Assembly: GCA_020744425.1 (NCBI GenBank)
Contig: JAGMUV010000006.1
Location: 2,232,001-2,296,000 of the forward strand
Origin: Dactylonectria macrodidyma
Lineage: Eukaryota; Ascomycota; Sordariomycetes; Hypocreales; Nectriaceae
Length of the DNA: 64,000 nucleotides
Direction of reading: 5' to 3'
In this document: piece after piece, positions 12,224-21,349 of the stretch
How the letters are laid out: the number at the start of each line of letters is the position of its first letter
Numbering within the stretch: position 1 is the stretch's first letter
Notes under the pieces: model-generated
What the model saw: only the letters and a program-made list of their open reading frames with translations
The model's database searches: none
Told to the model about the DNA's origin: nothing
Program-made: the position numbers and the translations under genes

Positions 12224-12805
12224 TCAATATCCATGGTATGCAAGCGTGGATCTGAAAAGATGTATTAGATTTAACACAAGTGCTCCAAGAAATGCGTCTT
12301 GGTCAGATAGCCCCAACTGGACAAATTGGGGTTCTAGCCTGGAACGCCACATTTGAAGAACTGCCAACACTGGGATCGGGATCTTAGAAGTAGCATAATG
12401 ATTGTAAAAGCGACTTGGAGTGGCATACAATTCATTGATAAATTGCTGGTGGTACTTGGAATCAGTAGGCTCACACGAGAACAGAGGGTAGCTGTTGACT
12501 TGAACGGGCACGCCTTCCCAATAGCCGTCTACTCCGACTCCATCCCACATGACTGTTTTCTCGTTTGCCATTACCATCAACCCAATCTTGACAGCACCTA
12601 TAAGACTGCATATATTTTCCCTACAGCATATCACCTTACAGTCATGGTTGACAAAATTCAATGCCCGACACACACCCGAACACCCTGGGGAAAGAATGAT
12701 CACCGTTACGATTATCGAATCCGATACCTTGCCATGGGTATTCTCTGTACCGTCATCCTTACTGTCGTCATCATGGCCATCATATTCAGTGCTATGAACT
12801 ACCAA
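12224..12805 (-). other. possible coding remnant, unknown
   Basis: An open frame of 193 codons on the minus strand lacks an ATG until about codon 85 (LMVMANEK). The following 110 residues look protein-like, for example YWEGVPVQVNSYPLFSCEP and LAVLQMWRSRLEPQFVQLGL. The opposite strand is also open over 12353-12973 and encodes one strongly hydrophobic stretch around ILCTVILTVVIMAIIFSA. Both cannot easily be real. I recognise no family on either strand. It could be a small lineage-specific gene with a missed 5' exon, a degraded gene, or chance. Confidence 0.2.
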
Positions 12806-13938
12806 TGGGACAAAGCGAACAGTGCTAAGGAGCAGGTATCAGAGACAATTGCAAGGTCCTCAGCTCTCACCACCCAGTATGTCTTACTTGTGGAAACTGG
12901 GTGCCCGGACGTTCTACTGAATAATCATAGGCTTTTGTCGCCGACAAATAATGGTCTGCTATGGTACAAATAGCTGCTGCGACGACAAGTACTGTCTCAT
13001 CTCAGAGCCAAGTCCCACAATACATCGCAAACGATGGGCTGTGCAGTCTAAAAGTTGGGGAGAATGCGTCAAGGTCACGACGTACGAAGTATTCCTAAGA
13101 AAAATAACCCGGGAAGTTGAGACTCGGATTATTTCCCTGAATAAGTATGCAACCGAAGTGAGTCAAGTTCCAGTGCTGGGGACTGGCAGATGGCTAATGT
13201 GGAATAGAGCTTGGGAAAGGAGTACGCTCACATTATGAGGAGCCTGCAAGCTGTTCCCATGGGTAACAAGTTTGGTAAAGTTAAACCTCAAGTAGAGTAG
13301 TTGCCATGGGCTCTTCACCTTGCATGACTCGAACATGGTACTAGTTTTCGCAATGGTTTTCTTCTTTTGGACCAGCAACTCATGAGATGCGTTTGTGCCT
13401 CGGTCTTTCAACGCGCTTCTTGGGGGTAGTATGAAACAGATCCCATGAAAGGCGCTCAATGCGAGCCGTGAGACAGACTCTATTATTGAATCCAAGCCAT
13501 CTATGGCATTCCATCTATGTTATGACTATCGCAATGGTCAGTCCTCCAATCCTCCCTTGGGGATCCCTTGATCCAAATCCAATCATCCAACATGTTCCGG
13601 TCGTATATCCATCCATTATCGTCATTACACCCGCCATGAAGAAGGGTATGTCCGTATCCTGTATGTGCAATGCACCCATCCATCCAGACCATTACAATGC
13701 CCTGTCCCAGTCCCATCACCCAGATGAGGTCCTCTCGAGGAGCTTGGACCCAAGACATATGTGTGGTCTGTGTCGTCGGTGCCGTAAAGTATACCCAGAG
13801 TGAGTATACATGAGGTCTAAATGCGTATGCGTAATTGAAGCCGTCGCCAGTGTTCCAGCCCGTATAAACCGCGGGAAGGTGGGTATCTTGAGAAGTAAAG
13901 AAAGAAAAGATAAAAAATGAAAGAGATCCAATCCAAGT
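12806..13938. other. intergenic, no gene seen
   Basis: Frames of about 80-110 codons overlap on both strands without domains. The right-hand end is probably 3' UTR of the secreted-protein gene ending at 13939. Confidence 0.4.
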
Positions 13939-14505
13939 TTACATCCAGACAGCGAAGAAGATCATGACAATGACAAGAGCTACGCTCATGCCAGTGATTT
14001 GTCGTCGACCTGACATTGCACTGCCGTCAATGACTCCGTCGGGAACGGAATCGGATTTGGCGAAGAGGGTGGTCGTCTCGTTACCGATGAGGTAACCAAC
14101 GACGCCATTAGAAGAGGCTAAGTTGAGGAGAAGATTGATACCGACATGAGCAACTGCCTTAACATTGATCGAAGCCGCCTCTATGGGGGAGACGGCAAAG
14201 GTGACCGAAGACAACTTCTGCACAAGCCGGGGTGAGTCGCTCTCATCTGACGTGATGCGACGACGGTCCTGCGGGGGTAGCTGGGATGCGATTCCTACCA
14301 TGTCGTCAATGCCAAGTACGGATAAAGCTGGATCAGGTGAGATTCTAAGTCTGGACATACCGTTGGACACGATAGGTGAGGCATCTACGATTAGAGCCCT
14401 ATTGTCGGAGACGTGGACTGGGTTCGGTGCGAAGGCGGTCGCAAGAGAGGCAAGAGCGCAAAATGAAGCGGCTATGCGCAATGCTGAGATGGATGATGGG
14501 CGCAT
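13939..14505 (-). CDS. small secretory-pathway protein, tail-anchored or GPI-like
   Basis: A single exon of 188 residues. The N terminus has a basic start, a hydrophobic core and small residues (RIAASFCALASLATA), typical of a signal peptide cut near residue 24. The middle is hydrophilic, with one NET glycosylation sequon. Residues of about 120-140 are mildly hydrophobic (NVKAVAHVGINLLLNLAS). The last 15 residues, SVALVIVMIFFAVWM, form a hydrophobic end right after a hydrophilic GRRQITG stretch with small residues (DGSAMSG) before it. That layout fits a GPI-attachment signal, or else a single C-terminal membrane anchor. Expected location is the cell surface or an endomembrane. I recognise no domain. 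Secretion is a prediction from composition; the gene itself is moderately well supported by length, start and signal peptide. Confidence 0.65.
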   Translation of the reverse strand: MRPSSISALRIAASFCALASLATAFAPNPVHVSDNRALIVDASPIVSNGMSRLRISPDPALSVLGIDDMVGIASQLPPQDRRRITSDESDSPRLVQKLSSVTFAVSPIEAASINVKAVAHVGINLLLNLASSNGVVGYLIGNETTTLFAKSDSVPDGVIDGSAMSGRRQITGMSVALVIVMIFFAVWM

Positions 14506-17412
14506 TGTTGTGATGGTGTGAGGTGAGTGAGGTGAAGATTGGGGTGGGCGTGGCGGCGTGTAAGTGCAAGCGAGGGAATTGGCGAGTCAGGTAAGCTTCA
14601 ACAAGGAAAGCTTCGCGATGGCGATTTATCCAAAAACTAGACAAGCTGCGACGATCAAATACTGGCGGGAGTCAAGACGAGTTTTGTGACTGAGGCCCTG
14701 CTCAGCTCGGGACAACAGCTGATCCAGATCGGAAACGACAGTGAGAGGACGATGCGATGGTGGTAGTGGAAGGCCGTTGTCGTAGTGGTGAGGAGCAGTA
14801 TAATAATAGTGCTGCAGCAATAGCTGTGATGCTTGTTGATGACGAGGCCAAGGGGAACTCGGTCACTAAATCGATACCAAATGCGGCCAGGCGCGGCGGG
14901 AAGCAAAAAAATCGAAACGAGAGGACAATTCGGCCACGCAATCGAATCAAAGGGCCAAAACGGACGCCGAGCGGGTGGCGGAGAGTTTTGGTCCTTGCTT
15001 TTTCCTTCCCAGTCGGTCCCCTTTCCTTGAAGATTGTCGCGCAGGTGGAGAGTGAAATAGAGCAGAAAAGATTCCAAGTCAAAAGAAAGACAGGAGTAAG
15101 GGAGATAATAAACGGGTCTTTGTGCCGCCATCCTCCCTCCTTCCCTCTCCTTCCTCCTTCCACCCATGCGATGCAAAATAGACGGATCCATTCCAAGTTT
15201 CCAGGGGAGGTACCAAGGAAGGTACTCCGAACAGGGTGGCACATTGCCTTGCGTGGGGCGCTAGCCTTACTCGGCGCAGCGGCTCATTTTTTTTTTTTCC
15301 CTCTCCCTCCTCTCTTACTCTGTTTGTATCTTGATCTGCTTCTCGGGCCCTTTCTCAAAAGGCCTTGGCTCTGTGCCTTGATTACAGCCTGGATAGGTGG
15401 GCCGGTCTCCGATGTGCCCGGCTTCTGATTGGTGCTGGCTTGTGTCAGTCGGCGGAATTTCCCTGATTTTCCCATGGTGGTGCTCGCAATGGAGGGAGCA
15501 GGCAGCCAAAATCCGCACCCCAAAATGAGACACCACGTTGGGGGCTGACAGTTTGGCAGTTTGACAGCTGCGCTGCTGGCTGCATTGACGAGAAAATGTG
15601 CTGACGAATCGCCTCGCAATGGGAGCGCATTGTGCATCGCGATTTCTCGTCGCCCTTAGCCCCCAGAAGCTCAGTTCAGGTGGGGCGGTGCAAGCTGGTC
15701 TCCCTGGTTCAATGCATTGGCCTGCACTTACAATGCAGCAAGAACAAGAAGCACATTCTCTATCTAGTACATTCAGCCAATCCCGTGACGGAGCCCTGCA
15801 AGGGTTTGCGGCTGGACAGGGCTGGGGCTGGGCTGACGAAACAGCTGTCTTGTTGAAAGTCCGATCCTGATCCTCCTAAGGGTCTTCGGATTGATGATGA
15901 CGATTGTACTGGTCAGGAGCAAGAGTAACAGCGGGAGCAACGACAACATCTCCAGCAACGGCATGACCCTCATAGCCCGGACCCTACCAGCATCATGGCC
16001 AGAAGACGACCGAGAAGTCAAGAAGAAATGAAGGCCCCAGCGCTTCACTTTAATCTGGACATTTGGTCTGGGGGGCAAGACGGACACGCGGACCTTGACG
16101 CTCAGACATCGCCGACCTTCATCTCATTGTCCCCATTCGCTGGGTTTGTCCATCCGATGGGTTTACACCCGACTCTTTCGACTGGTCCACCGTTATCCAC
16201 CACTCTATCCACCACTCTATCCACCATCTCTATCCACCACTGTTCACTAACTCGTCCAAGCTTGAGTCTTGAACCCCCGTGTTTGGTTTCTGCGCGATTA
16301 CCGCAGTACGCACCGCCAGGTGGATGTCGGGTACCGCTTCAGCGATCCGGGGCAACCAACACAACAGTACACAAGGTCTGATACACCGCAGGAGAAGTCT
16401 GAGCCATAGCAAGTCTGGACCACACCAAGCCTGGATCACATCAAGCTGGGACTGTAGCCGCCAGCGAGCCTGTTCCTCCACTCACTCGCCTAGAAACGTC
16501 CACATTCCCACCCAAATCGGTCCGCTTAATCGGAGATGACGTACGCGTTCCAACAATGCAATGCAGTTCCCTCCACAACAGAGGTCGCCACAGCAGAGCT
16601 CTCGCCTTGCTCGATTAGCAATTGCTAGTACGCACCTAAGGGTTGCCTCCCTCGCTTCGCCCGTCCTCTCGCCTCTTGTTAATCCCTGCCGTACCGTCTT
16701 CTTGACTTGACAGCCTTCCTCACACTGGGAGATAAGAAATGCCGCTTTGGGAAACACCCCACTCCCCCCCATGCCTAGGATTCGCCCATTCACTCAAGGG
16801 TGGCATGTCATGTGGCTAGGGCCGCTGCTTGTGGTGTTCGCATTGCAGATAGACTCGTCCAGCCTTTCCCCAGTGTCTCTCTCTCTTGAGGCCATTCGAC
16901 ACATGGACTGGAAGCTCGCAGATGTGACGAAGTCGGTCAAAGCATGGATGCTCCGACACGCTAACCCCCCAAACCGCCATGCCAGATGACGACGTTTCCT
17001 CGCTTCATCTGAGATCCATCCAGCAAGCTTATCACAGCCCATCTCACAACGTCAGATGTCATTAGGCCCTGGTCGTTTTAACATTCACTAGCAAGAAACC
17101 CCTTCGAAGCACAGACTTGATTGCGAAATAAAATTCTACACGACGTGACAAAACTCCACATGTTTCTAATTTTGTGGACAACAGGACGTCACTTTTGTTT
17201 CAGAAATGTGTCAATGCCGTCCTACATGCGGATTTTACCGTCATGAATGTAACGGGGTTGGTAGACTGATGAGTCTATATTAATACTTATGATACCTCGC
17301 TGACCAACAGAAATGTCCAGACTCAACCCGCTGATCAGTGCCACCGCGTAGTGTTTTGTACTGGAACCGGAACTCGCCAGTCAAGGGATACAGTCTTCTC
17401 AACAAAGAGACG
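14506..17412. other. long intergenic stretch
   Basis: No convincing gene. The left part is the upstream region of the secreted-protein gene. It includes a 223-codon plus-strand frame (14757-15428) opposed by 180-195-codon minus-strand frames, all without domains, which I take as stop-poor GC-rich sequence. A 12-T run lies at about 15287-15298 and a small tandem repeat at 16191-16242. Confidence 0.4.
16191..16242. repeat. short tandem repeat, CTATCCACCA-like
   Basis: Four to five imperfect copies of a 10-12-bp unit containing TATCCACCA follow each other in non-coding sequence. It looks like a small minisatellite, and no function is evident. Confidence 0.75.
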
Positions 17413-17954
17413 TCATTCTTCAAGTGACACCTTTGCGTATCCTTTCGTGGACCAGCCCGGCTGCGAATATCGATTCCAAGCCCGTAATTGCGCTTTTACG
17501 ATGTATGGGTGGAGATAAAAGATGCCCAATGTCTTTATCCCTTCAAGACTCACATAAGACTCTTCTCGTCTCTCGTGGTGGCACGCACTTTTTCCAGCCG
17601 TCACTTCGACCAGAGCAACAGCCCGATCAGGATCAATCACGGCATTTTTCAGCCCCACGGCATCGGTGAACAGAACAGCTTTCGGGACCTGCATCTGACA
17701 CCCGCTGTAAAAGACCCAATCTCCAAACCTGGATGAGACGCGATCATTACCGAGGCCCCAGTAAACGCCTTCATCGACATTGGCGTGTTTGCAACTTCAT
17801 GTCTTGACTCACCATCCGCGATAAACCTGCCAGCGTACTCAAAACGGCAACGCACTTGGTAAAGATCATCCATGATTATCAAGTAAAAGCCTACAAATAG
17901 ACACATGACGACTGAATGTTTGACAGGTGGCGAGCAACCAGCAAATAGAAACAT
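17413..17954 (-). CDS. possible two-exon orphan gene
   Basis: I assemble two exons, 17954-17813 and 17768-17413, joined across a 44-nt GTGAGT-AAG intron. The result is 165 codons in frame. Across the join it reads RFIADGVYWGLGNDR and then FGDWVFYSGCQMQVPKAV and DPDRAVALVEVTAGK, which looks protein-like. An internal ATG at 17873 would give 138 residues. The N terminus from 17954 is hydrophobic (MFLFAGC, MCLFVGFYLII) and could be a signal or membrane segment. I recognise no family. The surroundings are AT-rich and contain a SINE-like element. The intron is at the short end for filamentous fungi, so a decayed gene is an alternative reading. Confidence 0.35.
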
Positions 17955-19525
17955 CCTGGTTTCAGCTATAGGGCTATACTCTTGATATTCGAGTGTTAAC
18001 AGTGGAGTCATCAGTGAGACAGACTACCGATATTCAGCAAAGTCAGATTCGTAACATGAAACTTTCTGTGATTCCTTTCTGTCATATCCTTTTATCTAGA
18101 AGAACTGAACGCGTGGCGAACGTGACGATTCGACGGTTTTGTCCAAGCGCGCAGGCAACGGACATTCGTCTCAATGCTGCTCTACGCGATGCTTATCCTA
18201 ATGTTCATCTCAGGTATCCGATCCCCTTAGGTTCTCATTCAAATTGGTCCCAAGCTTCATCCTCATGTTTACTAGTTTCATTATGTCGAGACGTTGTTTC
18301 TTTCGGGATTAAATCGGACACGGTGAAACATTGGACATACCTATAGTATGGGTGGATGATTACGACCTCTTTGAAGACATGTAGCTGGTAATACTCCCGA
18401 GAGTAGTTAGGGTATGAATTGGGTAGTTAACTGTTTTATATCCATAGCTCAAGTATTTTGGAGTCATCTATAATGCTCGTGGCAAGCTAGACCCCTCGCA
18501 GCATCGGTATGTGTAGCAGTGCAGCTGTCGGGATATGCCTACTCAACTAGGTTGCAATCTCCTCGTCGAAGAACCAAGAAAAAAGCCCAGTCGTACAAAC
18601 TACCTAGGTGTTCTAGGAGCAGCCACTGAATCAGTTGAGACGGCAGGCGAAGCATCCCTGGACGATTTTCTCAGTGCATCTCCTCTAGTAGCTGGGAGGT
18701 TAATGGGCGAACGATATAAACTAACTCGAATAGCGAGAACTGTGGACTATGCGTGGCATTAAGTCTACAATGTAAGGGACGATAGTGGTGTGAAACGGGT
18801 ATGCCTATACCGAGCCCTCCAGTGGAAGAAAATCACCACTGACGCCTACTGCGGAGCGAGTAAATGAGAGAGCTGTAGTATTGCTGAACTAAAGGATAAA
18901 ATATATATAAATGACCATAAAGTCAACTAAATTAAGTCATGAACTATCATAATATTTGATATGGTATATAAAATCTAAGGATATTAAGTAAGTTGATGCT
19001 TTATAGCATGTGGTGGTTTTTTTTACCAACCCTTGCGACCCCTTCCCACTGACTAAGCTTCGGCTTCACTAGTGAGGTGGGATGTCGCAACCACAAACGC
19101 ATGTATTTATCACCATTGGACAGTTCAACAGGACTTGAACCCTGAAAATTTCAACCCTCAAAGCGTCTTGGTTCATTACTAGATCATTATCCTACAAATA
19201 GCACCTCATGTCGATATGGCCAATTTCGTCCCGTCATCAGAGTGCCTCGAGGCTGACCGTTGTTGATAATACATCCCAGACCCGCGATGCTTGAGCATAG
19301 AAAGCAATCCGTGATAACCGCGCATAAGTTGAAAATGAACAGTTTAGTTCCAATTCCTGCTTCCGATGCAATAAGTAACGCATTGTTAAAGCTCAAGCAA
19401 ACCCAAGCCAAGCAAAATTCCATTTCCCACAACGCCTTTGCCCCGCTCATCAGTACATTCATCATAAGCTTAAATATCAGACATCATAATTGCTGATGTC
19501 TCCGAAATCCAAGAGGAAACACACA
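17955..19525. other. AT-rich intergenic island
   Basis: Visibly richer in A and T than its surroundings, most of all around 18890-19010. A 75-codon plus-strand frame (18535-18762) has no recognisable domain. The right part contains the SINE-like element described separately. The last 300 bp probably includes the 3' UTR of the pseudokinase gene ending at 19526. Confidence 0.5.
19012..19203 (-). mobile_element. probable tRNA-derived SINE
   Basis: Read on the minus strand, the order is as follows. First comes a tRNA-like head with a weak A box (near TGATCTAGTAATGA) and a perfect B box (GGGTTCAAGTCC, about 19132-19143). Next is a unique region folding into a long hairpin (19033-19090): outer arms TTGCGA/TCGCAA, middle arms TCCCAC/GTGGGA, and an AAGC/GCTT stem whose C-G pair closes a TTCG tetraloop. 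Last is an A run (GGTAAAAAAAACC). Head, structured body and A-rich tail are the usual SINE plan. The head cannot form a full acceptor stem, so it is not a working tRNA gene. Only one copy was noticed in the window. Confidence 0.4.
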
Positions 19526-21349
19526 TCACGGCCCCGTTGCATACAACGAGCCTTGGCTCAGGGCTGGGTTGACTAGATAGCCTGGGTTTCGGGGCCAGGA
19601 TGGTTGAGGTCTAATCCGTTGTGGGCTGGATGGGCCCGGGTTATATGTTCCATCTACTTCCGCTTCGCTGCTAGCAGTAGTGCGACTTGTCTGGGAGTAA
19701 CCACCGCTACTGCTGGTGCGGCTGTGTTGGAACGTTCTTGGTGTCGTTCCGTATCCGAGGCTGGTCCGGTTCAGTCTAGCCAACATGATATCGCCAGGAG
19801 CCTGAATATGCATCCGTCCGAGTGAGTAATCGAGTTCGTGAGAGTATTGGTGCACACAGTGCGGCTCCGCTGTACCGCAAACCTCGGTCAAAATCTGGTA
19901 TATGCGCTGTTGTACCTCGATGGCCTGTGGTCTGTCATATGGGTTGGCTGAGAGCATGCCTGTGACGACATGAAGTATTGGTGTTACGCCTTTGAAGACG
20001 TTGGCGCCGTCCTTGTCCGATACCTTTCTCGAGGCTTCCTTGGCCAAATTGGACATCCAAGCTTCGACCTGGCCTAGGTTTTTATGAAACGAGGTATCTA
20101 GGACCGCGCCGCCTCGGCCTGCTGTCTTGTGCTTGGCAGATCGGAAGGCGGCAAATTTGCTCGTGGATCTTTTCACCAAGAAGGAAAGGAGCTCGAGGAT
20201 GATGCAACCGAGCGAGAAAACGTCGGCCTGTTGTAAGCTTTGCTGAGGATTTGGAGCAATGAACATGCCATTCGGAGAAGTGGAGATGTCGTGACTTCGC
20301 ATAATATTGAAACCGCCATCATCTGGGGGTGTGGAGGAGGGTCCCAGGTTCATAAACCTGCCAGGAGGACTTGAGGGTCCAGAGGGACGGAACCATTGCT
20401 CGGGGGCGGCGTAGTCATAACGCTCACGGTCGAACGAGACTTTGTCGGTGTGATGGAGCATGCCGTCGGGTGTCAGGCGTGTCGAGTCGGAAAAGAAGAT
20501 GTGATTTTGATTGGTAAAGAGAATGGTTGAAGGCTTGATACAAGAATGGGAGCGGCTCTTGCTGTGGAGGTAGCATAGGGTGTCGACGAGGCACAGGATC
20601 CAGTTCATGACGAGTTCTCTCCGGTCCTTTTTGGCGAGGTTTTTGAATGATGACGGTGTCGTCGCCAGAAAGGACTTGAGAGTAAAGTCATTTGGTGGGG
20701 TGAATAACACATAGCCAAAACCATTTTGGGTGTATGAAGCCCAATACGAGACCATGTGCTCGTTCTGAAGCCCCTTGATGCCCTGGATGGCTTCGGCAAA
20801 GTCTGAGTTGGTCATGGCTCCGGGTCCAGTGCCGAGAGGATATTTCCGGCGGCAAAAGACGGATCCTGTGGCATTTGGAAGCCTCACTTTTTCGATGACA
20901 TGAGACTTGTGGGCCGTCAGGGGAGGACGTTCGATGACATCAAGGGGCACGACTTCGTGCTCCGAGTAGACTTGATGGCTTCCGCGTTGCAAGGGCTTGA
21001 GGAGATAGTGAAACTGGCGTTGATAGAATTTGCGATCCATTCGGTCGTCGCGGGCCGGCGCCAACTGGAGGCGATCGACGTCCTCGAGGGCAATTGGCAG
21101 CTCGGCATCGTCCCAGCCGTCATCGATGACTCCAAAGATTTGGTCCGGGACGCCGAGGTCGATTAGGATGAGAAAGAGACGAGGGGCATCGTGGCGGATA
21201 CTGTCCCAGTAGGTGCGTTCGGTCAAATCCTCGCTGCCAAAGCCCACAGGTCGGTCCAGCTGCTCGATCTCATCGGCGAGCAGATGGCTGACGACGAAGG
21301 GCCGAGTGACGGTGGATTCGATCCGCGAGTCAACCCACCACTGACCCAT
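19526..21349 (-). CDS. protein kinase-like protein, predicted pseudokinase
   Basis: A 607-residue frame. Residues 1-130 form a conserved-looking N domain (LDRPVGFGSEDLTERTYW, IDLGVPDQIFGVIDDGWDD). A kinase fold follows: possible ATP lysine in FCRRK (K169), LCYLHS at about 257-263, then HSCIKPSTIL (268-277) where active kinases have HRDxKPxN. The catalytic Asp is Cys270 and the Asn is Thr275. The DFG position reads SDST, with only Asp288 kept. APE is intact (AAPE, 314-317), and helix F is present (ADVFSLGCIILELL). No glycine loop is visible. A Ser/Thr/Tyr-rich tail ends the protein. Catalysis is therefore unlikely; a scaffold or regulatory role is inferred. The N terminus may extend through an upstream exon, since the frame stays open to an acceptor-like CTCACAG near 21394, and another frame upstream could splice via GTCAGT. 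Confidence 0.8.
   Translation of the reverse strand: MGQWWVDSRIESTVTRPFVVSHLLADEIEQLDRPVGFGSEDLTERTYWDSIRHDAPRLFLILIDLGVPDQIFGVIDDGWDDAELPIALEDVDRLQLAPARDDRMDRKFYQRQFHYLLKPLQRGSHQVYSEHEVVPLDVIERPPLTAHKSHVIEKVRLPNATGSVFCRRKYPLGTGPGAMTNSDFAEAIQGIKGLQNEHMVSYWASYTQNGFGYVLFTPPNDFTLKSFLATTPSSFKNLAKKDRRELVMNWILCLVDTLCYLHSKSRSHSCIKPSTILFTNQNHIFFSDSTRLTPDGMLHHTDKVSFDRERYDYAAPEQWFRPSGPSSPPGRFMNLGPSSTPPDDGGFNIMRSHDISTSPNGMFIAPNPQQSLQQADVFSLGCIILELLSFLVKRSTSKFAAFRSAKHKTAGRGGAVLDTSFHKNLGQVEAWMSNLAKEASRKVSDKDGANVFKGVTPILHVVTGMLSANPYDRPQAIEVQQRIYQILTEVCGTAEPHCVHQYSHELDYSLGRMHIQAPGDIMLARLNRTSLGYGTTPRTFQHSRTSSSGGYSQTSRTTASSEAEVDGTYNPGPSSPQRIRPQPSWPRNPGYLVNPALSQGSLYATGP

Noticed and set aside
14757..15428. 223-codon plus-strand frame
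   Set aside because: Opposed by 180-195-codon frames on the other strand; composition shifts from basic to homopolymer Phe/Leu through a T run; no domain or splice support.
19123..19203. minus-strand tRNA gene
   Set aside because: The B box is perfect, but no 7-bp acceptor stem can be formed and the anticodon arm is poor; better explained as the head of a SINE-like element.
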